From: Paenibacillus brevis
GTDB lineage: Bacteria; Bacillota; Bacilli; Paenibacillales; Paenibacillaceae
Reading direction: 5' to 3'
NCBI RefSeq assembly: GCF_018919145.1
Contig: NZ_JAHLQJ010000021.1
Coordinates: 1 to 64,000 of the forward strand
DNA length: 64,000 bases
Positions 1 to 8,016 of this stretch are shown here, in pieces. The position numbers and the translations under genes were made by a program. The notes beneath the pieces are model-generated. The model was given only the letters and a program-made list of their open reading frames with translations. It was not told where the DNA came from and did no database searches. Numbering within the stretch: position 1 is the stretch's first letter; the number at the start of each line of letters is the position of its first letter.

Positions 1-69
1 TTTAGACGCGAGCCGGTAATAAAGGCTTATAGCCTTAGAGCAAACCACCCGTTTGACGGGTGGTTATGA
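1..69 (+). mobile_element. probable 3' end of a tnpB-type (IS200/IS605) gene and its right end, cut by the window edge
   Basis: Frame 1 is open from the first base to TGA at 67-69 and ends with residues ANHPFDGWL. The DNA contains two stacked hairpins, AAGGCT/AGCCTT (21-35) and ACCACCCGT/ACGGGTGGT (44-66). Overlap of a coding 3' end with strong hairpins is the arrangement of the right end of IS605-type tnpB genes, where the 3' part also encodes the guide (omega) RNA scaffold; the hairpin resembles ones I remember from such ends. Only 23 codons are visible, so the assignment is tentative. It could instead be an unrelated terminator hairpin. Confidence 0.4.
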
Positions 70-206
70 TTTGTGTGGGCAAAACACCTGTATCATTTGC
101 TTGGAATTACATATTGGAGTACGATTTTGGTTAAAGGTTAAAAATAAGGCTAGCTTCTAATCGTGATGAAACCTGTTAATAAGTATAAATGCTTCAGGAG
201 GACAAT

Positions 207-740
207 ATGCGGAATAATATACAAGTCCCCTTCGGATATAAGCCGCCTGCAGAGCGGGAAAAAGGGACATTAGTGTTCTACGATTCATTTGAAGAGATCA
301 CGGAGGAGGAATTGAATCAGGCATTCGCTCTGCTGGAGCGTCGTTCTTTCGCCCAGCTGGTCCTTTATCCCCTGCATGAAGAGACCGTGCGCAGAATGAG
401 CCGCAAGCCGGTAACTCCCTACTACAAGCGGGAGGATGCTCTTCATGATTGGAGACGCAGCAGGGGCAGCAGCCAGGTTACCGTAGAGGGCTGGGATGGC
501 AAAAGGAAGAAATACACACCGATGGATTCCGCTTTGCGATTCTTGGCAGAGAAATATCCCGCTCCTTATTTCTTATATCTCACCCCGGAGATGGCGAATG
601 CCTTCGCCTCCTTCTCCTCCTTTGAGGAGTGGATTACCCGGGTTCGTCTGATTTTGACGGAGGAGCCGGTCCAGCCTCATCCGAGGTTGACCAAATTCAG
701 CCATCGCTGGGAAACCGCGGCGGCCGAAGGCAGCCGCTAA
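207..740 (+). CDS. conserved hypothetical protein (177 aa)
   Basis: Function not recognised. A perfect AGGAGG (196-201) sits 5 nt before ATG 207, so this start is preferred over an in-frame upstream codon at 189. The product is soluble-looking with no signal peptide or membrane segment. The middle is basic (residues about 65-105), followed by an aromatic-rich stretch with FLYL, and the tail is Arg/Ala-rich. It lies 20 bp upstream of the NagZ-type lipoprotein gene on the same strand and is probably co-transcribed with it. No motif suggests an enzyme. Confidence 0.75.
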   Translation: MRNNIQVPFGYKPPAEREKGTLVFYDSFEEITEEELNQAFALLERRSFAQLVLYPLHEETVRRMSRKPVTPYYKREDALHDWRRSRGSSQVTVEGWDGKRKKYTPMDSALRFLAEKYPAPYFLYLTPEMANAFASFSSFEEWITRVRLILTEEPVQPHPRLTKFSHRWETAAAEGSR

Positions 741-760
741 GAGAGGAGATTGATGAATCG

Positions 761-2062
761 ATGAATCGAGCAAAGCGTCGTTACTTCGCTTTATGGATTG
801 TGATGCTGGCAGCATTTCTCGTGCTGTCGGGCTGCCGGTCCGGGACGACCGCCCAACCGTCAGATCCGGATCCTAATACACCGAATCAGGTTGAGACCGG
901 GCCGGATTCTGCGTTGCCGGATGAGAATGGAAAGCAGGAGGAGTCCGAGCCACCGGCTGATCTCATTGCGAGCCAATTAGAGCAGCTGACAACGGCAGAG
1001 AAGATCGGCCAGCTCGTTCTCGTTGGAATGGATGGAACGAAGCCTGACAAGCATACCCGACAATTGCTGGACGATTATCAGGTAGGCGGATTTATTTTTT
1101 ACAAGGACAATATTACCGATAGCAGTCAGGCGTTGAATTTGTTTAATCAATTAAAAGAGGATAATGCTTCCAATCCGCTACCGCTATTCTTAAGTGTGGA
1201 TGAAGAGGGAGGCCGTGTATCCCGATTGCCAAGCGAATTCAGCAAGATGCCGACCGCAGCCAAAATAGGCGGGACCGGCAAGGCAGAAACCGCAGCGGAG
1301 GCTTATCGGATCATCGGGCAGGCCCTTTCCGGCTTCGGACTGAACCTGGATTTTGCGCCGGTACTCGACGTTCATAGCAACCCGGATAATCCGGTCATCG
1401 GGGACAGAGCTTTTGGCACGACTCCTGAAGAGGTTAGTCTGATGGGACTAGCGGCGATGAAGGGCTTGTCGGATACCGGCGTCATTCCGGTCGTAAAGCA
1501 TTTTCCTGGCCATGGCGATACTTCAGTTGATTCCCATCTTGGACTTCCAGTAGTTGAGCATGATCTTGAACGGCTGCGTGAATTTGAATTGAAACCATTC
1601 GCCGATGCGATAGAATCCGGAGCAGACATGGTTATGATTGCCCATATTCTGCTGCCCAAGCTGGACGCCGAGCATCCTGCCTCGTTCTCCCCTGCGGTCA
1701 TTAATGATCTGTTGCGGCAGGAAATGGGGTATGAAGGAGTCATTATTTCCGACGATATGACAATGGGAGCAATCACTGAAAATTACAAAATTGAACAAGC
1801 AGCGGTTGATTTCATTACGGCAGGCGGAAATATCGTGCTTGTCGGTCATAACTATGATCAGGAGATCGCAGTGATCGAGGCGCTGACCCTTGCTGTAGAG
1901 GAAGGAAAGATCAGCCGAGATATGCTCGACCAGCGGGTTTACCAGATCCTTAAGCTGAAGCAGAAGTATGCCCTGAACAATGAGCCTGCCGAAGGAACGG
2001 CTGCGAAGGCAATCAATGCGGAGATTAGCCGGTATGTGAAGGAATATATTGGTACACCTTAA
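761..2062 (+). CDS. nagZ: beta-N-acetylhexosaminidase NagZ, lipoprotein, glycoside hydrolase family 3
   Basis: Releases N-acetylglucosamine from cell-wall fragments (GlcNAc-MurNAc derivatives) outside the membrane, as known for Gram-positive NagZ. The N-terminus is a lipoprotein signal with lipobox LSGC near residue 24, then a Ser/Pro/Glu-rich linker. The family signature KHFPGHGDTSVDSH starts at K246; its D257-x-H259 is the usual acid/base dyad. ISDDM further on carries the likely nucleophilic Asp. ATG 761 is chosen because the lipoprotein signal starts there; AGGAG is at 744-748, a rather long spacing. The 3' end overlaps the convergent alkyltransferase-like gene by 38 bp. The window's nagA/nagB are 53 kb away. 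Confidence 0.9.
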   Translation: MNRAKRRYFALWIVMLAAFLVLSGCRSGTTAQPSDPDPNTPNQVETGPDSALPDENGKQEESEPPADLIASQLEQLTTAEKIGQLVLVGMDGTKPDKHTRQLLDDYQVGGFIFYKDNITDSSQALNLFNQLKEDNASNPLPLFLSVDEEGGRVSRLPSEFSKMPTAAKIGGTGKAETAAEAYRIIGQALSGFGLNLDFAPVLDVHSNPDNPVIGDRAFGTTPEEVSLMGLAAMKGLSDTGVIPVVKHFPGHGDTSVDSHLGLPVVEHDLERLREFELKPFADAIESGADMVMIAHILLPKLDAEHPASFSPAVINDLLRQEMGYEGVIISDDMTMGAITENYKIEQAAVDFITAGGNIVLVGHNYDQEIAVIEALTLAVEEGKISRDMLDQRVYQILKLKQKYALNNEPAEGTAAKAINAEISRYVKEYIGTP

Positions 2063-2342
2063 GGTCAATATGACCGTCTTCATGTACCTGGACGCCTTCG
2101 TGCTCCAGGTACATTTTTTGCAAAAAGCGCGACTCATCGTCTTGAAGCGCGATTTCTCCCCGGACATTGACGACTCTGTGCCAAGGAAGTCCGTGCTTTT
2201 CACTTGAGGAGTGCAGAATCCGGACGACCTGTCTCGCGGCTCTCGGACTGCCTGCTTCACGGGCAATTTGTCCATACGTCATCACTTTTCCAGGAGGAAT
2301 AGAGTGGATGATAGAGATGACCATTGCGGTAAAGGGTTGCAT
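2025..2342 (-). CDS. alkyltransferase-like protein (ATL), catalytically inactive MGMT homologue
   Basis: A 105-residue protein of the O6-alkylguanine-DNA alkyltransferase C-terminal domain. It has the helix-turn-helix region (PPGKVMTYGQIA, and ARQV with its Arg finger). The alkyl-acceptor Cys of the PCHR motif is replaced by Trp (PWHR, residues 53-56), which is the defining feature of ATL proteins. Known ATLs bind O6-alkylguanine lesions and hand them to nucleotide excision repair instead of repairing them. The SD AAGGAG is well placed. A perfect 7-bp dyad lies just upstream of the start. Convergent with nagZ. Confidence 0.9.
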   Translation of the reverse strand: MQPFTAMVISIIHSIPPGKVMTYGQIAREAGSPRAARQVVRILHSSSEKHGLPWHRVVNVRGEIALQDDESRFLQKMYLEHEGVQVHEDGHIDLKVYQYIPSHTG

Positions 2343-2381
2343 GTGCGTTCTCCTTTTCTAGCCATATCTCGCCATATAAGT

Positions 2382-2398
2382 TGAACTAAAATAGTTCA
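2382..2398. promoter_or_regulatory. perfect dyad TGAACTA-AAA-TAGTTCA in the divergent region
   Basis: Seven-base arms with a 3-bp spacer lie between the ATL gene and the downstream GNAT gene. It could be an operator. Alternatively it is the end of a repeat: the arm AAGTTGAACTA recurs inverted as TAGTTCAACTT near 2471-2481, bracketing the truncated palindromic repeat at 2401-2449. Confidence 0.4.
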
Positions 2399-2400
2399 GT

Positions 2401-2449
2401 CAGAGAAAATCCGGGAACAACAGCGATCGTTAGAACACTTCAAACGTTG
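2401..2449 (+). repeat. truncated copy (A) of the dispersed palindromic repeat
   Basis: Contains the right half of the repeat seen in full at 33996-34126: AAATCC, then GAACAACAGCGATCG, then AACACTTCAAACGTTGCCC. The left half is missing and is replaced by the TGAACTA dyad. See copies at 32631, 33489, 33996 and 61050. Confidence 0.7.
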
Positions 2450-2502
2450 CCCTCAGAACGTAAAATGTATTAGTTCAACTTGCACAGAAAGGCGGAGGAA
2501 TG

Positions 2503-3060
2503 ATGAAATCTATTTTACACTCGGAGCGGCTGATTTTGAAGCTTCTGGACGAAAATGATGCGGAGCGGGTGCTCGCCTATTTGCTGCGGAACAAGGAGTT
2601 CCTGCGGCCCTGGGAGCCTGCGCGTTTTGAGGAATTCTACAGGCTTGATGCTCAGAGAAGGCTGCTGGCCAAAGAGGTTGAGCAGCACCGTTCAGGTGAG
2701 CTTCACAAGCTATGGATCTTTCGGAAGGAGCAGCCCGAAGTCGTCATCGGCTCGGTAACGCTCAGCAACATTGTGTATGGCGTGTTCCAGTCCTGCCACC
2801 TGGGTTATCGGCTGGATGCGGAGCAAGTTAACCACGGATACATGACAGAAGCCGTACGATTAATGATCGACTACGCCTTCAACGGGCTGGGCCTGCATCG
2901 GATTGAGGCTAATATTATGCCAAGAAATGAGGCTTCCCTGCAGGTGGTCCGGAAGCTGAGATTTTACGAAGAAGGCAAGGCCATTAAGTATTTGAAAATC
3001 AACGGGATATGGGAAGATCATCTTCATATGGTGATTCGAAATTCGGCTATGGAATCCTAG
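2503..3060 (+). CDS. GNAT N-acetyltransferase, RimJ/RimL type
   Basis: About 185 residues. It opens with the RimJ-like SERLILKLL strand, has the PWEP element, and carries the acetyl-CoA-binding region LGYRLDAEQVNHGYMTEAV followed by HRIEANIMPRNEASLQVVRKL near the end, typical of ribosomal-protein or small-molecule N-acetyltransferases. The substrate cannot be told. Two consecutive ATG codons occur (2500, 2503); GGAGG at 2494-2498 is too close to the first, so 2503 is preferred. Monocistronic in appearance. Confidence 0.85.
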   Translation: MKSILHSERLILKLLDENDAERVLAYLLRNKEFLRPWEPARFEEFYRLDAQRRLLAKEVEQHRSGELHKLWIFRKEQPEVVIGSVTLSNIVYGVFQSCHLGYRLDAEQVNHGYMTEAVRLMIDYAFNGLGLHRIEANIMPRNEASLQVVRKLRFYEEGKAIKYLKINGIWEDHLHMVIRNSAMES

Positions 3061-3204
3061 GGATTCACGGGTTGCAGCCGTAACCTATTCCGGTCCCCGT
3101 TCGTTAAATTGCTATATCAGCTGAGCTAAAGCTACGTTACCCTTAGTGTAATCATTGGTTCAACTCGTATAGATCCGGTATAGGGATGCGGAAGGAGAAC
3201 AACA

Positions 3205-3942
3205 ATGGGCAAGCAATTAAAGCAACTGGGATATCCGGAGAAAATATATCTTTATATCGTGTTATTTGTGGGGTCATTAGTAGCCATGCTGTTCGTCACC
3301 GGCACGGAGCTGCCAGAAGGAGGAAGACCGCCCTACCTGTTCTTGGTCTGGAATACCTTCCTGGCATGGGTCCCGGCTGGGCTTGCACTGGCACTGGACG
3401 GGATAAGCCTGCTGCGGACAAAGAGCTTGAGATGGCTGCTCTATTTGATCGCAGGCGGGATGTGGCTGTTTTTTTACCCCAATGCGGCTTATTTGATTAC
3501 CGATCTGCTGCATCCATTTGCGCGGCTAAATATTGAGGACAGCTATTTGTTTTGGCAGGATATGCTGTTTTGGAATCATTTGTTCACCGTTTTCTTGACA
3601 GCAGTATTAGGTCTTGTGCTCGGGACGATCTCTCTTTCCTCCGTACATCGGCTGGTAGAGCGTGCGCTTGGAAGAATTACCGGGATCATATTTGCGGCGG
3701 CGGTTCTTCTACTGGGCAGCTTTGGGGTATATTTGGGCCGGTTTTTCCGGTTTAACAGCTGGGATCTTCTGCATAAGCCTGTCGGATTGCTTAGACAAAT
3801 CCTGTCCTATTTTACAAACATGGAACATGTGCTTCATGCATATTCGTATTGTAAGTGGATTTTTTTGATCACCGGCTTCGGTTACATGGCATTCTGCCTG
3901 TTCGGAGCGATGAATCGCAGGATGACACAAGGAGGTGACTAA
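3205..3942 (+). CDS. DUF1361 family integral membrane protein
   Basis: 245 residues with about six hydrophobic segments. The stretch WLFFYPNAAYLITDL (about residues 88-102) followed by LFWQDMLFWNH is characteristic of DUF1361 proteins, whose function is unknown. SD AAGGAG lies 9 nt before the ATG. Its stop codon is only 4 nt before the TTG start of the next acetyltransferase gene, so the two are likely translationally coupled. Confidence 0.85.
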   Translation: MGKQLKQLGYPEKIYLYIVLFVGSLVAMLFVTGTELPEGGRPPYLFLVWNTFLAWVPAGLALALDGISLLRTKSLRWLLYLIAGGMWLFFYPNAAYLITDLLHPFARLNIEDSYLFWQDMLFWNHLFTVFLTAVLGLVLGTISLSSVHRLVERALGRITGIIFAAAVLLLGSFGVYLGRFFRFNSWDLLHKPVGLLRQILSYFTNMEHVLHAYSYCKWIFLITGFGYMAFCLFGAMNRRMTQGGD

Positions 3943-3946
3943 GCGA

Positions 3947-4495
3947 TTGGATCATAAAGAGAGACTTCGGTTACAGTTTCCTGTCTTGGAAAGTGAACGC
4001 CTCAGGTTACGGGGATTGGAGCTTAAGGATTCAGAGATCTTATATGCATGTATTACGCATCCTCAGGTTCAGGTGTACACCGCTTTTAAACCGCACACGC
4101 TATTGTTTCCTGATCGGCTGATGCGTTATCTTATGGACAGCTATCGGCATTTGAGGGATGTGCATTTTGCGGTGGAATGGAAGGAGACGGGAGATTGCAT
4201 AGGGCTATGCTCGCTCCAGCGCTGGGATCCCGGAAGCGGGAACGCCAGACTGGGCTATTTACTGGCCCCTGAGTGGTGGAATCGAGGAATTGCCACAGAG
4301 GCGGTAAAGCTGATTACTCGCTTCGGGTTTGAACAATTGGAGCTCCGGCAGATTGAAGCCTGCTGCGGAGAAGCGAATCTTGCTTCGCGCCGTGTTCTTG
4401 AAAAATGCGGGTATTCAGAGCAAGGAAGTGTTGGCGCAGCATTTGTTACACAACTGAAATATACCTGTGACAGAACCCTAACAGTAAGGGGGTAA
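3947..4495 (+). CDS. GNAT N-acetyltransferase
   Basis: RimJ/L-like acetyltransferase (182 aa from TTG 3947). It has ESERLRLRGL at the N-terminus, the acetyl-CoA loop region LGYLLAPEWWNRGIATEAV and the late motif ANLASRRVLEKCGY. The in-frame GTG at 3935 overlaps the GGAGG (3931-3935) and cannot use it; TTG 3947 lies 11 nt after it and is preferred. Co-transcribed with the DUF1361 gene. A GC-rich hairpin with T-run follows directly. Confidence 0.85.
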   Translation: MDHKERLRLQFPVLESERLRLRGLELKDSEILYACITHPQVQVYTAFKPHTLLFPDRLMRYLMDSYRHLRDVHFAVEWKETGDCIGLCSLQRWDPGSGNARLGYLLAPEWWNRGIATEAVKLITRFGFEQLELRQIEACCGEANLASRRVLEKCGYSEQGSVGAAFVTQLKYTCDRTLTVRG

Positions 4496-4517
4496 ACTTA
4501 GTGCATGACCCCCTTTT
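4486..4517 (+). terminator. intrinsic terminator
   Basis: AAGGGGGT (4486-4493) pairs with ACCCCCTT (4508-4515) and is followed by further T residues; it begins within the last codons of the acetyltransferase gene. A second hairpin with an 8-T run follows at 4535-4572. Confidence 0.8.
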
Positions 4518-4594
4518 GAATATATTTGTTATTTGGAATCCGGCGAGGAAACGTGCGGGTTCCCTTTTTTTTGCCCTCATGATATTGGATTAGA

Positions 4595-5404
4595 CTACAG
4601 AGGGACTGCTATGCGCCGCTTGTTCTTGTAGTAGACCCATTCATCATATCCGATGTCCTTCAGTTTCCGGGCAACCTCGTCCCATTCATCCGCAACGCGG
4701 CTTGGGATGTGCGCGTCGGAGCCGAAGGTGATGTCTACGCCGAAATAACGGGCGCGCTCCAGAATGGCATCGGATGGATACCAGCCTCCGGATAGCTTCG
4801 TTTTCCCCGACGTATTTACTTCGATCGCCACCTGGGCCGCGGCAATGACGCTCAGCGTCTCATCGACGACCTCTGAGGCGGGAATATCCGAGAAGGCCGG
4901 GTAATTGCCCTTCATGGCATCTATGTGGCCGAGAATTTGGAACAGCCCGCTGCGAGCGGAATCCTGTATCAATTCGTAATAGGCGGTCTTGTCTGCAATT
5001 CTTCTCTGCTCGTCTAGCCCCTTCCAGCGCCGTTTGTTAAAGATGCTTACCTCTTTCACGCTATGTACGGAGCCGATAATGTAATCGAAGGGATATTGAG
5101 ACAGCATAGTTCTGTATTGCCCGATATGATCCGGAAAATAGTCGGATTCAATGCCGAGCAGCACGTCGATGCGGTCTGCGTATTCCTGTTTTAACTGCAG
5201 CACCTCTTCCACATAGCCTGCAAAATCGCGCTTGGCCATGGCGATATGCGGGAATGGCTGCTCTTCGTCATGCCCGAAGTAAGGAGTATGGTCGCTAATG
5301 CCGATGACAGATAAGCCGGCTGCAATCCCGGCTTCGATATAGTCGCGGATGGTTCCGTCGGCATGACCGCAGCGCAAATGGTGAGTATGAAGATCAAATT
5401 TCAT
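4595..5404 (-). CDS. hisJ: histidinol-phosphatase, PHP family (HisJ/HisK type)
   Basis: Hydrolyses L-histidinol phosphate in histidine biosynthesis; cytoplasmic metal-dependent PHP-fold enzyme. Metal-binding motifs are visible: DLHTHHLRCGHADG at residues 4-17, GISDHTPY, a GIESDY segment, GSVHSV, GHIDAMK and late GSDAHIPS. Length (269 aa) fits the family. SD AAAGGAG precedes the ATG. It stands alone; no other his genes are in the window, which is common for this enzyme in Bacillales. Confidence 0.9.
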   Translation of the reverse strand: MKFDLHTHHLRCGHADGTIRDYIEAGIAAGLSVIGISDHTPYFGHDEEQPFPHIAMAKRDFAGYVEEVLQLKQEYADRIDVLLGIESDYFPDHIGQYRTMLSQYPFDYIIGSVHSVKEVSIFNKRRWKGLDEQRRIADKTAYYELIQDSARSGLFQILGHIDAMKGNYPAFSDIPASEVVDETLSVIAAAQVAIEVNTSGKTKLSGGWYPSDAILERARYFGVDITFGSDAHIPSRVADEWDEVARKLKDIGYDEWVYYKNKRRIAVPL

Positions 5405-5448
5405 AAGGATGCTCCTTTCTGGGGTTATTTTTCGATAGGATGAGGAAT

Positions 5449-6351
5449 TTATTCGGAGCTGATAAAACTTGTTTCAGGCATTCCCTTTAGATCACCCAGA
5501 AATTGCTGCATTGCAGAATTAATGTATCTGCTGGACTTATAGATGACGCCCACGGGATGGGTGACTTCCAGTTCCGGGATCTGTACAACGACAAGGGAGC
5601 CTTGCCTGAGCTCGCGGAGAATGGATTGCCTGGAGATGATCGCAGCCCCAAGGTTGATTTCCACCATTCGTTTCACTTCCTCGCTGCTGGACAGTTCCAT
5701 GACAATATGCGGTTCAATATCATGGGATTTGAACAGATCGTCGGCGAATCTTCTGCCTACCGTGTCCGGAGACAGCATAATGAGCGGAACATCGCGCAAC
5801 ATATCCAGACGGGGGATTTTCTCACTCGCGAGCGGGTGATTCGGAGATACCGCGAGCCCGAAGGTATCGTAGTACAGCACAGATGAATGCACCTGGGGAT
5901 TGTTCTCGATCAGGTATCCGATCCCGATATCGACCAAACCTTGCTCAACACTTTGATAAATGAGGGAAGAGGGCATGGACTGAATGGTGGTCTTGATCAG
6001 CGGGAATTGATCCTGGAAGTAGGATAAGATCCGCGGCAGGATCTGGATGGCGATGGAGGTGGTCGTCCCTAGAACAATATGTCCTTGCGGCGTGTGCTCA
6101 AGATCGGTGAGCTTTTGCTTGAGCTCTTCCACCACGTCCAGAATTTGCTCTGCCTTTTCCAAGAATACTTGTCCTCTGTCTGTCAGGGTTACAGGCTGGT
6201 TCCGGTCGACGAGGACAACTCCGAACTCATCCTCCAGGCTTTTAATCTGGGCGGATACAGCCGGTTGTGTCAAATTCAGCAGTTCTCCCGCCTTTCGGAA
6301 GCTCTTTGTCTTGGAAATAGTGATCAGTGTCTCCAATTGGCTGATATTCAT
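5449..6351 (-). CDS. LysR family transcriptional regulator
   Basis: 300 residues with an N-terminal winged helix-turn-helix (residues about 1-60, FRKAGELLNLTQPAVSAQIKSLE) and a periplasmic-binding-protein-like effector domain from about residue 90. It resembles the CysL/YwfK/CysB-like group in length and style, but the inducer and targets cannot be inferred. SD AGGAGG lies before ATG 6351. The upstream gene is the divergent cheX. No obvious LysR T-N11-A site was picked out. Confidence 0.9.
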   Translation of the reverse strand: MNISQLETLITISKTKSFRKAGELLNLTQPAVSAQIKSLEDEFGVVLVDRNQPVTLTDRGQVFLEKAEQILDVVEELKQKLTDLEHTPQGHIVLGTTTSIAIQILPRILSYFQDQFPLIKTTIQSMPSSLIYQSVEQGLVDIGIGYLIENNPQVHSSVLYYDTFGLAVSPNHPLASEKIPRLDMLRDVPLIMLSPDTVGRRFADDLFKSHDIEPHIVMELSSSEEVKRMVEINLGAAIISRQSILRELRQGSLVVVQIPELEVTHPVGVIYKSSRYINSAMQQFLGDLKGMPETSFISSE

Positions 6352-6490
6352 GACGATCCTCCTCTCTGCTTCATTCGATATCTAATAATTATAGAAGATT
6401 TTTCAGGGCTAAATCAATGACACGAATATGACAAGAGCAGATAGGAGGATTGCGTGGATTTTTCTTAAATATTACAGATTTCGATTTTTA

Positions 6491-6519
6491 ATGACTTATA
6501 CATGGGAATAAAGTATAAT
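6491..6519 (+). promoter_or_regulatory. probable sigma-A promoter of cheX
   Basis: A perfect TATAAT (6514-6519) with ATGACT (6491-6496, 4/6 to the consensus) at 17-bp spacing, about 75 bp upstream of the cheX start. Confidence 0.5.
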
Positions 6520-6596
6520 ATCAACATAAAAAAGCAGGACTTTTGTAGCGGTATTTTAGTAAGATAACTACTTCATATGTGAAAAGGGGCGTAATA

Positions 6597-7058
6597 GTGA
6601 AAGCAGAAGTGATCAATCCTTTTCTGGAATCTGCGCGTTCGGTCATAGAACAGGTGGTACAGGTCTCTCCTTCAACCGGCAATCCGGGTTTAAAGGATGT
6701 CGCTTTAATTCAGGATCATATCTGGATTCAAATCGGTATGACCGGGTATTTCAGCGGAATGGTCGTGTTTGGTCTGAAGGAGACGGTTGCTTTGAGAATT
6801 GTCTCGGCAATGATGGGCGGTTTTGTTATCACGGAAATGGATGAGATGGGCCAGAGCGCGATATCCGAGCTGGGCAACATGATCAGCGGAAATGCGAGTA
6901 TGATTCTGTCCAATCAAGGCTATAGCGTTGATATTACTCCTCCGCAGGTAATTAAGTCCAGTATGGGCGGTAGTGATCAAGCGCCGCGCAAGGCCTTGTG
7001 CATTCCGCTTGTCATGGATGGAATCGGAGAGTTGGACATTCAGGTGATGGTTTCTTAA
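6597..7058 (+). CDS. cheX: chemotaxis protein CheX (CheY-P phosphatase)
   Basis: CheC/CheX/FliY-family phosphatase that dephosphorylates CheY-P for chemotactic adaptation. The sequence begins KAEVINPFLESA and carries the ExxN catalytic pair in SELGNMISGNAS, characteristic of CheX. Start is GTG 6597, with AAAAGGGG 7 nt upstream; an earlier in-frame GTG at 6579 lacks a ribosome-binding site. The single catalytic motif and length of 153 aa fit CheX rather than CheC. No flagellar genes are nearby; the following SDR gene lies 29 bp downstream. Confidence 0.9.
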   Translation: MKAEVINPFLESARSVIEQVVQVSPSTGNPGLKDVALIQDHIWIQIGMTGYFSGMVVFGLKETVALRIVSAMMGGFVITEMDEMGQSAISELGNMISGNASMILSNQGYSVDITPPQVIKSSMGGSDQAPRKALCIPLVMDGIGELDIQVMVS

Positions 7059-7087
7059 GGGAAATGAGTTGAACCGGAGGAATACGG

Positions 7088-7864
7088 ATGCAGCTTAACG
7101 ATAAAGTGATAGTTATTACCGGAGCCTCAAGTGGAATTGGGGCTCTTGCTGCGCAAATGCTGTCCCGGGAAGGAGCTACGGTCGTACTTGCCGCTAGGTC
7201 GGCCGATAAGCTTCAAACCGTTGGCAGAGGCATGATGGGGCCTTATCATCTGGTGGAGATGGATGTGGCAAGTGATGCTTCGGTAGCCGCAGGCTTCGCT
7301 GAGATCTACAAGCAGTACGGCAGGGTGGACGTGCTTGTGAACAATGCGGGTTATGGAAAATTCACGGCCCTGGATGAGACGCCATTGCAGGATTATTCCG
7401 AAATGATGAATGTGAACTACATGGGGATCGTTCGCTGTACAAAGGAGGTCCTTCCGGCGATGAAAGCGGCTGGAAGAGGCAGGATCGTCAATGTTGCTTC
7501 GATTGCAGGCAAGATCGGTACGGCGAAGTCCACGGCTTATACAGCCACCAAGCATGCCGTTATTGGTTTTAGCAGCGCATTGAGACAAGAGCTTTCAGGC
7601 AGCGGGATTACGGTATCGACGATCAATCCGGGGCCGATCGATACGCCATTTTTCCAGATCGCTGATCCAGACGGGCATTATGTAAACAATGTAAAGTGGT
7701 TTATGATGAAGCCCGAACGGGTTGCGGGTGCGGTCGTGAAGGCGGTTCGGACAGGCAAGACAGAGATTAATCTTCCCTGGGTAGCAGGGGCGGGAGCAAA
7801 GCTTTATCAACTATTTCCCGCTGTGGCCGACCGCATAACGTCCAGAATGCTGAATAAAAAATAG
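7088..7864 (+). CDS. short-chain dehydrogenase/reductase (SDR)
   Basis: NAD(P)-dependent oxidoreductase with a Rossmann fold. The cofactor motif TGASSGIG is near residue 10, NNAG near residue 90, and the catalytic Ser plus YxxxK appear as ASIAG...YTATK near residues 140-157. The NPGPIDTPF segment follows, as in classical SDRs. SD CGGAGG is upstream. Substrate unknown; probably co-transcribed with cheX. Followed by a terminator. Confidence 0.9.
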   Translation: MQLNDKVIVITGASSGIGALAAQMLSREGATVVLAARSADKLQTVGRGMMGPYHLVEMDVASDASVAAGFAEIYKQYGRVDVLVNNAGYGKFTALDETPLQDYSEMMNVNYMGIVRCTKEVLPAMKAAGRGRIVNVASIAGKIGTAKSTAYTATKHAVIGFSSALRQELSGSGITVSTINPGPIDTPFFQIADPDGHYVNNVKWFMMKPERVAGAVVKAVRTGKTEINLPWVAGAGAKLYQLFPAVADRITSRMLNKK

Positions 7865-7876
7865 CAGAACATATAA

Positions 7877-7920
7877 TAGGGCTGTCCCAGAGGCTTCATC
7901 CGTGGGGAGGCCCTTTTTGT
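7877..7920 (+). terminator. intrinsic terminator after the SDR gene
   Basis: GGGC and TCCCA pair with TGGGGA and GGCCC around a loop, followed by TTTTTGT. Confidence 0.7.
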
Positions 7921-7930
7921 GCCAACTTTA

Positions 7931-7974
7931 CGAAACCGATTTCGATCATTATACTGTCAATGAAAGCGCTATAT
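7931..7974 (+). promoter_or_regulatory. candidate operators: LacI-type dyad and cre-like site
   Basis: CGAAACCGATTTCG (7931-7944) is a near-palindrome of the LacI/GalR operator type. TGAAAGCGCTATAT (7961-7974) matches 12 of 14 positions of the catabolite-responsive element consensus. Both lie upstream of the beta-helix protein at 8017, suggesting sugar-responsive control. Inference only; no LacI-type regulator gene is in the window. Confidence 0.45.
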
Positions 7975-8016
7975 ATTATAACTACATGATTGGCCGCTTG
8001 GCCAGGAGGTAAATGT

